From positions 806,001 to 870,000 of the forward strand of contig JACKEV010000008.1 of assembly GCA_020632795.1 (NCBI GenBank): a stretch of DNA of 64,000 bases. The letters run 5' to 3'. This document shows positions 9,014 through 16,291 of this stretch, piece by piece; positions within the stretch are counted from its first letter, which is position 1; every line of letters starts with the position of its first letter. Both the position numbers and the translations under genes were made by a program. The stretch is from Alphaproteobacteria bacterium. Its GTDB lineage: Bacteria; Myxococcota_A; UBA796; CAJQPC01. The notes under the pieces are model-generated. The model did not search any database. It had not been told where the DNA came from and saw only the letters and a list, made by a program, of their open reading frames with translations.

Positions 9014-11052
9014 CCCGAGGCCACGCCAGCCTCCTGCTCCTGCCGCTGGCGCTGGCCGCTTGCCGGAAGGTCCCGATCTTCGACGTGAACGCCGGCTTCT
9101 CCATCGCCGACGCCGCCTGGTTCGAAGACGAGGAGACCTTGTTCATCTTCTACGAGGTCACCGCGGAGCAGGGCCTGGGTGAGCCCAGCGTCATCGAGAT
9201 CCGGTACACCACCGACGACGAGGAGGTCCCCTGGACCGACGTGGGCGCCTTCGAGATGGTGCACACCCACGAGCCCGTGGACTGCGGCGTCGACAGCCTC
9301 TGCGGCAGCGCCAGCATCCGGGTGCCCATCGAGCCCCGGCGCGTGGGCGTGCGCCTGCGCTACCACCGGGACGGGGCGCTGGCCCTCACCCCCCGGACCA
9401 CCTACAACGTGGTGGGCTCGGGCCCGGCCCACACCCACCGCAGCCTGCTCGTCTACGGCGTCTTCAACGAGGAGAACACCCGGGTGCAGTGGCGCGGGCG
9501 GCACGTCTTCCCCACCATCCGCAACCACGAGGCCTCCCGCCTGGGCCTGCGCCGGGACATCACCGTCGAGGACCAGCGCTACGGCACCACGCTGTTCGAC
9601 ACCGCGGACAACCCCTACGGCTACGGCCTGAGCTGCCCGAACGGCTTCACCGACGCCGGGCTGGACACCCTCGCGTTCAACGTGCGCGCCGCGTTCAATG
9701 AGGAGGAGCTGCCCATCGCGGCCTCGAGCGCCGCCTCGGTCTGCGCGACGACCACGGTCCACGACGCCACCGGCCCGTTCACCACCGAGGCCATCGCCCG
9801 CAAGAACCCCGAGACCCGCGCGGCCTTCCCGCTCCTGCGCAGCCCCATCCACGACGCCACGCCCATCCCGTTCTTCCTGGCCCCCTGCCGCCGCACCATC
9901 TCCGAGGAGCACGAGGCGATGCAGCGCCAGCGGCTGTTGCTGGAGGACGTCCCGACCACCTGCATCGACGACTGGTCGTCGGCGGGCTTCGTGGACGGCC
10001 TGGCCGACCTGCTGAGCGAGGCGGTGGAGGCCGAGCGCCCCCGCGGCGACGACATGGTGCTGGTCATCGGCCTGCACCGGGACGAGGCCGGCGTCGCCGA
10101 CGCGGTGGAGGAGGCCCTCGCCCTGGTCGTGCCCGAGGAGCGCCACCGGGCCAGCCCGCGCCTGGCCGGGGCCTTCGTGTTCGACAGCGAGGCCCACCTG
10201 CTCGGCCTGCCCGCGCTGACCTCCAGCACCCTGTGGTGCCCGGCCTCGGCCCTGAGCACCGGCGGCAGCATCACCTGCGCGGTGGCGCCGGACTTCCCGG
10301 ATCTGGAGCTGGGGCCGTTCTCCTTCGACGTCCTGCCCATCCTCACCACCCGGGAGGACTACCTCGAGTTCATCGACACCTACTCGGAGCGCCAGGCCGG
10401 CTCGGTGACCGACTACACCCTGCGGGTGCCCGAGTTCTCCGCCACCGCCGACCACAATGACTTCGGTGACTACGGGGTGGTGACCTTCCTCAACGGCGAG
10501 CTGTTCACCGCCGACCGCGACGACGCCTTCTCCTACTGCGTGCAGGAGGACGGCGGCTTCTACGTGTTCCGCTCGCCCTTCATGCAGAGCGAGGTGTTCC
10601 TCTCCCAGGCCGCGACCTTCTGCGCCGAGGACCCCGAGGGGCTTTTGTGCACCGCCGCGACCCTCGGGGCGCTGCCCATCGAGATCCTGCCCTACTGGCA
10701 CGACGCGGTGGGCGAGGAGACCTACGAGGTGGGCATGTTCTGGGACTTCCCGTTCCTGCTGCACATGGACTACGAGACCTTCCTGGCCGGGGCGGTCAGC
10801 GCGTTCAGCTTCAGCGTGCCCTTCGGCTTCGGCACCCCCGGCGAGGCGTACTACGGCAGCTACATCTGGACCACCGAGACCTTCTCCCTGGAGGAGCTGC
10901 TCACCCACTGCCGCCGCTACTGCAACCAGCCCACCTTTGACAGCGCGGGGGAGTACCGCATCTTCGAGCCCTTCCGCGGCACCTACAGCGCCACCTGCTA
11001 CCAGCCGGACTTCCCGAAACCTGGAGACTCGGGGTTCCCCCTTGATCCTTAG
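9010..11052 (+). CDS. Large Cys-containing lipoprotein, unknown function
   Basis: 680 residues; GTG start overlapping the previous stop (GTGA). Signal MTRGHASLLLLPLALAAC gives an acylation site at Cys 18. The mature protein starts with a beta-rich region (~25-160, immunoglobulin-like pattern, with a CGVDSLCG pair), then a long mixed domain with several further cysteines (ENPs such as VCATTT, APCRRT, TTCIDD, LWCP, ITCAV, FCAED, LLCT, HCRRYC). The many cysteines suggest disulfides and an extracytoplasmic site. I recognise no family. It lies between the FliG-like gene and a barrel candidate in the same overlapping gene train, so it is probably a surface or outer-membrane part of the same complex. 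Confidence 0.72.
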   Translation: MTRGHASLLLLPLALAACRKVPIFDVNAGFSIADAAWFEDEETLFIFYEVTAEQGLGEPSVIEIRYTTDDEEVPWTDVGAFEMVHTHEPVDCGVDSLCGSASIRVPIEPRRVGVRLRYHRDGALALTPRTTYNVVGSGPAHTHRSLLVYGVFNEENTRVQWRGRHVFPTIRNHEASRLGLRRDITVEDQRYGTTLFDTADNPYGYGLSCPNGFTDAGLDTLAFNVRAAFNEEELPIAASSAASVCATTTVHDATGPFTTEAIARKNPETRAAFPLLRSPIHDATPIPFFLAPCRRTISEEHEAMQRQRLLLEDVPTTCIDDWSSAGFVDGLADLLSEAVEAERPRGDDMVLVIGLHRDEAGVADAVEEALALVVPEERHRASPRLAGAFVFDSEAHLLGLPALTSSTLWCPASALSTGGSITCAVAPDFPDLELGPFSFDVLPILTTREDYLEFIDTYSERQAGSVTDYTLRVPEFSATADHNDFGDYGVVTFLNGELFTADRDDAFSYCVQEDGGFYVFRSPFMQSEVFLSQAATFCAEDPEGLLCTAATLGALPIEILPYWHDAVGEETYEVGMFWDFPFLLHMDYETFLAGAVSAFSFSVPFGFGTPGEAYYGSYIWTTETFSLEELLTHCRRYCNQPTFDSAGEYRIFEPFRGTYSATCYQPDFPKPGDSGFPLDP

Positions 11053-11842
11053 CGTGCTGGCCATCGCAGCCCTGCTGCAGCAGCCGGCCCTCGCCCAGGA
11101 CGAGGCCCCGGCCGACGACAGGGAGGAGCAGCCCGAGGACCCGCTGTCCCCCTACCGGCTGCCCTTCGACGTCCTGACCGAGCGGGCGATCGGCACCAGC
11201 GCGCGGCCCGTCGAGTTCAACTGGCGGCGCACGACGGTGCACCTGGCCGGGACCGGCTCCCACCTCTTCGAGCTGAACAACTTCAACAGCCTGCGCGCGG
11301 GCGGCCTGGTCCGGGTGCCCTCGAACCGGATGCTGCTGGAGGCGGGGGTCAGCTACGTCTACGTGTGGGACTCCCCGAGCAGCGAGCTGCTCGCCCTGAC
11401 CCCCTACCGCCAGCCCGGCCGCCCCCAGCGCCTGGAGTTCGACGTCGGCGTCGCCCTGCCGGTGGCCGAGGGGGTGGTGACCGTCTGGCCCCGCGTCTTC
11501 CCGGCCGTCGAGCTGACCTTCAACCTCTACGCCCACCTGCGCTACAACTTCTACCCGATGACCTTCTCGGACATGAAGGTCCGCGAGATCGCGGCGGCGG
11601 TGGTCTCGCCCACCCTGTCCGAGGACGAGCTGGGCGACCTGGAGGAGCGCCGCCTGAACGCGATGCAGGTGGACCTGGCCCGCTACGGGGTGATGGTGGG
11701 CATCGGCAACGACCTCTACCTCCGGCAGGGGCTGTTCGTCTCCCCCCGGGCGATGTTCGCGCTGCCCATCCTCGCGCCGCTCACCCAGACCGAGATGGTC
11801 TTCCAGGCGGACCTGCAGGTGGTCGTGGGCGTGGCCTTCTGA
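11042..11842 (+). CDS. Outer-membrane beta-barrel candidate
   Basis: 266 residues if translation begins at TTG 11042, inside the end of the upstream gene; GTG 11054 is an alternative. The choice rests on the resulting signal peptide (LSVLAIAALLQQPALAQ) since a ribosome site is not clear. After an acidic linker (DEAPADDREEQPEDP) the protein is dominated by alternating hydrophobic strands with aromatic girdle residues (LLEAGVSYVYVWD, FNLYAHLRYNFYPMTF, GIGNDLYLRQGLFVSPR) and ends in VVVGVAF, a terminal Phe typical of BamA-inserted barrels. It is the third barrel candidate in this locus. Its stop overlaps the next ATG. Confidence 0.68.
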   Translation: MILSVLAIAALLQQPALAQDEAPADDREEQPEDPLSPYRLPFDVLTERAIGTSARPVEFNWRRTTVHLAGTGSHLFELNNFNSLRAGGLVRVPSNRMLLEAGVSYVYVWDSPSSELLALTPYRQPGRPQRLEFDVGVALPVAEGVVTVWPRVFPAVELTFNLYAHLRYNFYPMTFSDMKVREIAAAVVSPTLSEDELGDLEERRLNAMQVDLARYGVMVGIGNDLYLRQGLFVSPRAMFALPILAPLTQTEMVFQADLQVVVGVAF

Positions 11843-13737
11843 TGCTCTGGCTGGCGCTCCTCCCCCTGGTCTTCGCGGCGCCGCAGCCGTCGACGCAGAC
11901 CCTCATCTACTACAACGCCCGCATGGCCCTGCGCGAGGGGCAGGCCCTGGAGGCCGTCAAGCTCTGGCTGCTGCGCAACGCCCTGGAGGATCAGACCCAG
12001 CAGCTCTCCCCCCACGACGCCGACTTCCGCTCGGTGACCTGGGTGGCGCTGGGGGACCTCGGGGTGTGCCAGGACGGCCAGCCCACCGACGAGGACGGCG
12101 CGGGCCTGTGGCCCCTGGCGCTGCACAACTGGATCGTGCGCAACATGGGCCGGCGTCGGCGCTCCGGGCTGCCGCGCCCCTTCGACGCCTTCGAGGTCAA
12201 CCGCCAGCAGCGCTTCGTGGCCATCGGCGACGTGCTCAGCCCCCAGGAGCTCAAGACGGTCACCCTGTTCCGGGGCCGCTGCGCCCGCCCCATCATGGCC
12301 CTGACCGCCGCGGGCGAGCGGCCTGGCGCCAACCTCTCCGACCGCGAGGTCGTCGCCCGCCTGCTGCGGCACCTGCTCAAGCAGGCCCGCGGCACCCTGG
12401 CCGCGGACCTCGTGCGGGGCCAGAGCGTCATCGACGCCCGCCTGTTCGACATCAACCTCCAGCTCGCCGAGCTGGCCGAGCGCGAGGCCCGCCAGAAGGC
12501 CCGGGAGGAGGCCCAGCGGGGCCGCCAGATCGGGCTCTCCCGGGTCATCCTGGACAGCCTGCGCGCCGAGGCCCCCGACACGTCCCTCAAGCCCGGCTCC
12601 GAGTCCGCCCGCATCCTGGAGGACAGCGCCCGCTGGACCACCGCCGAGTGGATGGCCCTGTCCCCGGACCGCCGCGTGTTCCTGTACGACCAGGCCCGCG
12701 CCTGGGTGGGCACCCCCGAGGCGTTCGACCGGGTGGCGCTGGGCGTCCTGGACCAGCTCATCGCGCAGGGGGACGGCGAGGAGGTGGAGCGCTGGATCCC
12801 CCGGGCGGCCGCCGCGACCGACACGGCGGTGATCTGGAGCGGGCGGCGGGGTCAGGCGCTGCTGGCCCTGGACGAGGAGGCGGGCTTCCAGGAGCGCGCG
12901 ATCATCGCCCTGCACCGGGGGGTGGACCACCTGGAGCGCGGCGAGCTGCCTCAGGCCCTGGAGGCGTTCGCCTTCGCCATGCAGCACGCCGACGAGTCCC
13001 GGGAGTCCGAAGCCGCCCGCCTGCTCAGCTTCCGCTGGATCTCCTACGTGTCCGGTCAATACGAGCTGACGGAAGACCTGCTCGCGACGATGGCCGCCCT
13101 GGTCCCGCCGCGGGAGTTCCTGATCCTGGTCGAGGACATGATGTGGCGGGCGGCCTTCCAGGCCGACGGGCGCTCCTTCGAGGAGGGGGCGCGCAGCGTC
13201 TCGGGCCGGGGCGCGCTGCTGCGGCGCCTGGCCCTCCTGGAGCCGCTGGCGAACGGCGACGTGGCCACCTTCTCCCGCCAGATCCGGGGCGGCCTGGAGG
13301 ACGCCCCCAGCGAGACCCTGCGCTTCCTGGAGCAGCTCGTCCAGCGCCTGGAGCTGGAGGACGCCGAGGTGCGCGCCGCCCAGCTCCCCACCTTGAAGCA
13401 GCTCCGCATCCACCTGCAGGCCCTGGCCGCCGACGCGGAGGCCGGCAAGCGCCAGGCCCGCCGGATCGACGACCTGATGGCCCGCACCCAGTCCATCATC
13501 GAGGGGCTGGAGGGCCTGGGCGAGGACGCCAGCGTGCAGGACCGGGCGCGGGCCCTGGCCCCGGGCGGCGAGGTCTACGCCGGCAGCGTGCGCCTGGCCC
13601 CCGCCGACCCGCTGCCCTGGCCCTTCCGGGTCAACGACGTCGCCGCGCCCTCCATCTTCACGCCGATGACGCTCACCCCGGTGGAGTGGCGCGGCGCCGA
13701 CGGCGAATGGGTCTTCGGCTGGACGATCACCGGATGA
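11842..13737 (+). CDS. Exported helical (TPR-like) repeat protein
   Basis: 631 residues from the ATG that overlaps the previous stop; the start gives a signal peptide (MLWLALLPLVFAAP). The mature chain is almost wholly alpha-helical with TPR-type spacing (ARMALREGQALEAVKLWLL near the start; IIALHRGVDHLERGELPQALEAFAFAM and AARLLSFRWISYVSGQYELTEDLLATM further on). A charged coiled-coil segment (LAELAEREARQKAREEAQRG) lies in the middle. The last ~70 residues turn to beta structure. Periplasmic TPR proteins act as scaffolds in trans-envelope machines. No cysteine lipobox is seen. The stop overlaps the start of the TonB/AgmX-like gene (ATGA). Confidence 0.7.
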   Translation: MLWLALLPLVFAAPQPSTQTLIYYNARMALREGQALEAVKLWLLRNALEDQTQQLSPHDADFRSVTWVALGDLGVCQDGQPTDEDGAGLWPLALHNWIVRNMGRRRRSGLPRPFDAFEVNRQQRFVAIGDVLSPQELKTVTLFRGRCARPIMALTAAGERPGANLSDREVVARLLRHLLKQARGTLAADLVRGQSVIDARLFDINLQLAELAEREARQKAREEAQRGRQIGLSRVILDSLRAEAPDTSLKPGSESARILEDSARWTTAEWMALSPDRRVFLYDQARAWVGTPEAFDRVALGVLDQLIAQGDGEEVERWIPRAAAATDTAVIWSGRRGQALLALDEEAGFQERAIIALHRGVDHLERGELPQALEAFAFAMQHADESRESEAARLLSFRWISYVSGQYELTEDLLATMAALVPPREFLILVEDMMWRAAFQADGRSFEEGARSVSGRGALLRRLALLEPLANGDVATFSRQIRGGLEDAPSETLRFLEQLVQRLELEDAEVRAAQLPTLKQLRIHLQALAADAEAGKRQARRIDDLMARTQSIIEGLEGLGEDASVQDRARALAPGGEVYAGSVRLAPADPLPWPFRVNDVAAPSIFTPMTLTPVEWRGADGEWVFGWTITG

Positions 13738-14381
13738 CCCGCCAACAACGCCGCGAGATGAGGCAGGCCCTCGACGCCCGGCGAGCGGCGGCCCGCGCGC
13801 AGCTGGAGCGCCGCCGGGACGCCGCGCGGCAGGAGCTGGAGCGCCGACAGGCCGCCCGGAAGGCCGAGGAGAAGAAGCGCCGCCGCCGGTGGCTGTGGCT
13901 GCTCCTGCTGCTGCCGCTGCTGCTGCTCCGCGACTGCTCCTGCAACGGCAAGGCCCTCGGGCCCAAGGATCCCCAGCGGTTCGGCCCGGGCGCGGCCGCC
14001 CTCACGCCCCCTGCGCCAGCGCCCCCGCTGCCCCGCCCGGGCCGCATCCAGCGGCGCGACCGCCCCGAGTACGTGGTCGACCCGCCCCCGCCGGTGCCCT
14101 GGCTGACGGACTTCCGCATCCAGGTCGTCGCCCGCAGCCCCCGGCTGGCCGCGTGCTTCCTGGAGGCCCCCAACCCGGGCACCCTGCGGTGGAGCACCTC
14201 GGTGGACCCCACCACCGGCGCGGTCTCCGAGCACACCCTGGAGCCGACCCTGCTCAGCGACCCCCTGACCCGGGAGCAGCGCACCTGCGTGCTCGCCGTG
14301 CTCAGCGAGCCGCGCTACCGGCTGGAGGCCGAGGCGGACCAGGCGACGCCGCAGCGGGTGGGGATGGTGATTGAGTTCTGA
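13734..14381 (+). CDS. AgmX/TonB-like transmembrane energy-transducer-type protein
   Basis: 215 residues. A very basic coiled-coil N-terminus (~3-52), presumably cytoplasmic, is followed by one membrane helix (~53-65, WLWLLLLLPLLLL), a proline-rich periplasmic stretch (~85-125), and a small C-terminal domain with two cysteines (141 and 185). The last domain has the pattern found at the C-terminus of AgmX/GltJ and other TonB-like myxobacterial proteins: LAACFL, a short strand WSTSVDPTTGAVSEHTL, then a second Cys helix TCVLAVL. In Myxococcus xanthus AgmX works with the MotA/TolQ-like AglRQS motor in gliding. Ending this operon, it could link the stator-driven complex to the outer membrane. The similarity is by pattern. 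Confidence 0.62.
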   Translation: MTRQQRREMRQALDARRAAARAQLERRRDAARQELERRQAARKAEEKKRRRRWLWLLLLLPLLLLRDCSCNGKALGPKDPQRFGPGAAALTPPAPAPPLPRPGRIQRRDRPEYVVDPPPPVPWLTDFRIQVVARSPRLAACFLEAPNPGTLRWSTSVDPTTGAVSEHTLEPTLLSDPLTREQRTCVLAVLSEPRYRLEAEADQATPQRVGMVIEF

Positions 14382-14399
14382 GCGGGCCGGGCGGACTGG

Positions 14400-14405
14400 T
14401 ATGCT
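14400..14405 (+). promoter_or_regulatory. Candidate -10 element upstream of the 14436 operon
   Basis: TATGCT lies 31 bases ahead of the GTG start at 14436, after the end of the stator operon at 14381. It matches the hexamer upstream of other first genes in this window. No convincing -35 is present. Confidence 0.3.
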
Positions 14406-14435
14406 GCGCGGGAGGTACACAGACAGGAGGTCGAC

Positions 14436-14810
14436 GTGCCGCAGACCCAGGAAGAGCTTGATCTGCAGGGCCGCCTGACGGAGCTGGACCGGGACATCAC
14501 CGAGCTGCAGCAGGTCCGGCTTCGGCTTGAGGCGACGATGAGCATGGCCCAGGCCCAGGTCGCCGGGCTGCTCCCCAGCGTCAGCAGCGCCATGCAGGTC
14601 CCGATCGTGGCGACCGGCCTGTCGGGGGCCATCATCGCGCCGGGGCAGGCCTCGGCCGCCGCCGCGCTCGAGCGGGTGGTGAAGGCGCAGCTCGCCTACA
14701 CCGACGGCCTCGCCCAGAGCCTGAAGGCGCTTGCGGACACCCACCTCCGGGTGCTCCAGCGGGAGCAGACGAAGGTGCGGTCGAAGCTGGCCGCGATCCA
14801 GCGGCGCTGA
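14436..14810 (+). CDS. Small coiled-coil protein, unknown function
   Basis: 124 residues, GTG start with an excellent ribosome site (ACAGGAGG ending 7 bases before GTG). The protein is helical throughout: an N-terminal heptad-like segment (LQGRLTELDRDITELQQVRLRLEATM), a small-residue-rich middle (about 45-85, VSSAMQVPIVATGLSG), and a C-terminal charged helix. No signal peptide or clear membrane helix is seen. It is the first gene of a plus-strand unit that continues through a membrane protein into the first metalloprotease pair. I do not recognise it. Confidence 0.7.
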   Translation: MPQTQEELDLQGRLTELDRDITELQQVRLRLEATMSMAQAQVAGLLPSVSSAMQVPIVATGLSGAIIAPGQASAAAALERVVKAQLAYTDGLAQSLKALADTHLRVLQREQTKVRSKLAAIQRR

Positions 14811-14818
14811 GCAGGGCG

Positions 14819-15268
14819 GTGTCGCCCTTCCACACGATCCCCATCTGGGAGAGCGCCGGCCTGTGGCTGATGCTCATCGGCGCCCTGATGCTGGTGGTCG
14901 GGCGGCTCCGCGGGTTGTTTCTGGTGGTGGACGGGATCTGCTGTCAGGTGATGGTGCCGCTGTTGTTCTTCGGTCTGCACGAGATCGCAGGGGCCGTGGG
15001 CTTGCTGGGGGCGCTGGCGGGGACCGGGATGCTGCTCGCCGCCGATCTGCGCGCGCTGAACCTGCCGACGATCACGCTCTGGGCGCTGACCTGCGCGCAG
15101 CTGTTCCTGGTGACGGCCGTGGGCACCTTGGACCTGCCGTCGTTGGGCAGCCGGTCCGAGACGGCGTGGATCTGGGGGACGATCGGGTCGATCGGGTTCA
15201 CGGCCGTGGTGGTGGCGCGGGAGTCGCTGGGGGGGGACCCCCGGGCCACCGCCTATGGGGGAGGCTGA
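14819..15268 (+). CDS. Small multi-pass membrane protein
   Basis: 149 residues, GTG start 8 bases after the coiled-coil gene. Four to five hydrophobic helices are visible (about 12-31, 35-58, 59-78, 87-107, 121-140), joined by short loops; few charges lie inside the helices. No family signature is seen. The position directly before family A1 (3-base gap) suggests it is co-transcribed with the first A/B pair. It could be an inner-membrane accessory or immunity-type protein, but nothing in the sequence decides this. Confidence 0.68.
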   Translation: MSPFHTIPIWESAGLWLMLIGALMLVVGRLRGLFLVVDGICCQVMVPLLFFGLHEIAGAVGLLGALAGTGMLLAADLRALNLPTITLWALTCAQLFLVTAVGTLDLPSLGSRSETAWIWGTIGSIGFTAVVVARESLGGDPRATAYGGG

Positions 15269-15271
15269 AGG

Positions 15272-16291
15272 ATGTCGGAGGGACCGCTCGGCCTGAGCGA
15301 CGCGGACTTCCAGGGTGACCCGACCCCGGCGCTGCTGCGGCATGTGGGGGGCTGGCTGGCAGAGCGGGCGGACGCGCTGATCGTCGACGCGCCAGCGCTC
15401 ATCCCCCTGGACCTGTGGCAGACCGCGCCCCTGGTGGTGTGCCGGCCGGCGCCCCGCAGCGCGCACCGCCAGGCGCCCTTCGAGCAGCACGCGGTGGTCG
15501 TGGTGACCGAGACGGCGCTCAACCGGACCTGGGTGGTGCCGCTCTACCCGCGCCCGGAGGGGCCACCGCCGGTGGACGACGAAGACGACGAGGACGACGG
15601 CTACGGCGTGAAGACCGCGCGCCCGGACCTGCGCGCGCTGGTGGGCCTGCCCTGGCAGCCGGGGCGGTATCGGGCCCAGGTGCTGCTGCGGGAGCGGATC
15701 TCGAACGCGGTGGGGTTCCGGCTGGGGGGCTCCGCGGAGGCGTATGAGGACCCCGAGGTGGCCCGGTTCATCGCGGCGCGGTGCGCGCAGATGTCGCCGC
15801 TGGAGCCGGAGCCCCCGGCCGGCGAGCCCTGGCCCCGCTACACCCCGACCGACGACGGGCCCGCCCCGCCGGAGCAGCCCGGGGTGGTCCTGAACGTGCC
15901 CCGGGTCGCGTTGCTGGCGGAGGGCTCGACCTGTGTGCTGCGGGGGGCCTTCCGCCTGAGTCCCTGCCTGCACGAGCGTCGCCCGGGGGAGGCCGAGGAG
16001 GGGGTACCCACGGCGGTCATGGGCCTCACGCTCGTCTCCGTGGACGCGGAGGGCGGGGGGCTGCGCACCCTGCGGCTGCGGGTCCCGAGCGGAGATCCCC
16101 CCGACCAGGAGACCCTCACCGGGCACTTCGCCCTGGACCTGCTGGCCACGCCGCTGCTCGATCGGGTGGAGTCCACCCGCTTCATCTACGCCTTCGGCGC
16201 GGAGGTCTCGGCCGGGCCCGCGGCGGTGACCCTCATCCCGGCGGACTGGCTGCCGCTTCACCACGCCGCGCTGCCCTCGGAGGTGGGGTGA
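15272..16291 (+). CDS. Family A protein 1 (partner of metzincin-like B1)
   Basis: 339 residues; ATG preceded by GGAGG. One of four paralogs in the window (the others end at 22505, start at 23651 and at 27402). Shared blocks are: an N-terminal helix region; a strand of the form QHAVVVV; an aspartate/proline-rich linker followed by LRALVGLPWQPGRYR; an LRGAFRL block before a PHER-like loop; and a C-terminal block GHFALDLL ... FIYAF ... LIPADWLP. No signal peptide, membrane helix or known active-site motif is seen. Here the gene precedes its B partner and overlaps it by one base, while in the other three pairs B comes first. It could be a chaperone, adaptor or inhibitor of the protease. That role is inferred from the fixed pairing only. 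Confidence 0.75.
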   Translation: MSEGPLGLSDADFQGDPTPALLRHVGGWLAERADALIVDAPALIPLDLWQTAPLVVCRPAPRSAHRQAPFEQHAVVVVTETALNRTWVVPLYPRPEGPPPVDDEDDEDDGYGVKTARPDLRALVGLPWQPGRYRAQVLLRERISNAVGFRLGGSAEAYEDPEVARFIAARCAQMSPLEPEPPAGEPWPRYTPTDDGPAPPEQPGVVLNVPRVALLAEGSTCVLRGAFRLSPCLHERRPGEAEEGVPTAVMGLTLVSVDAEGGGLRTLRLRVPSGDPPDQETLTGHFALDLLATPLLDRVESTRFIYAFGAEVSAGPAAVTLIPADWLPLHHAALPSEVG

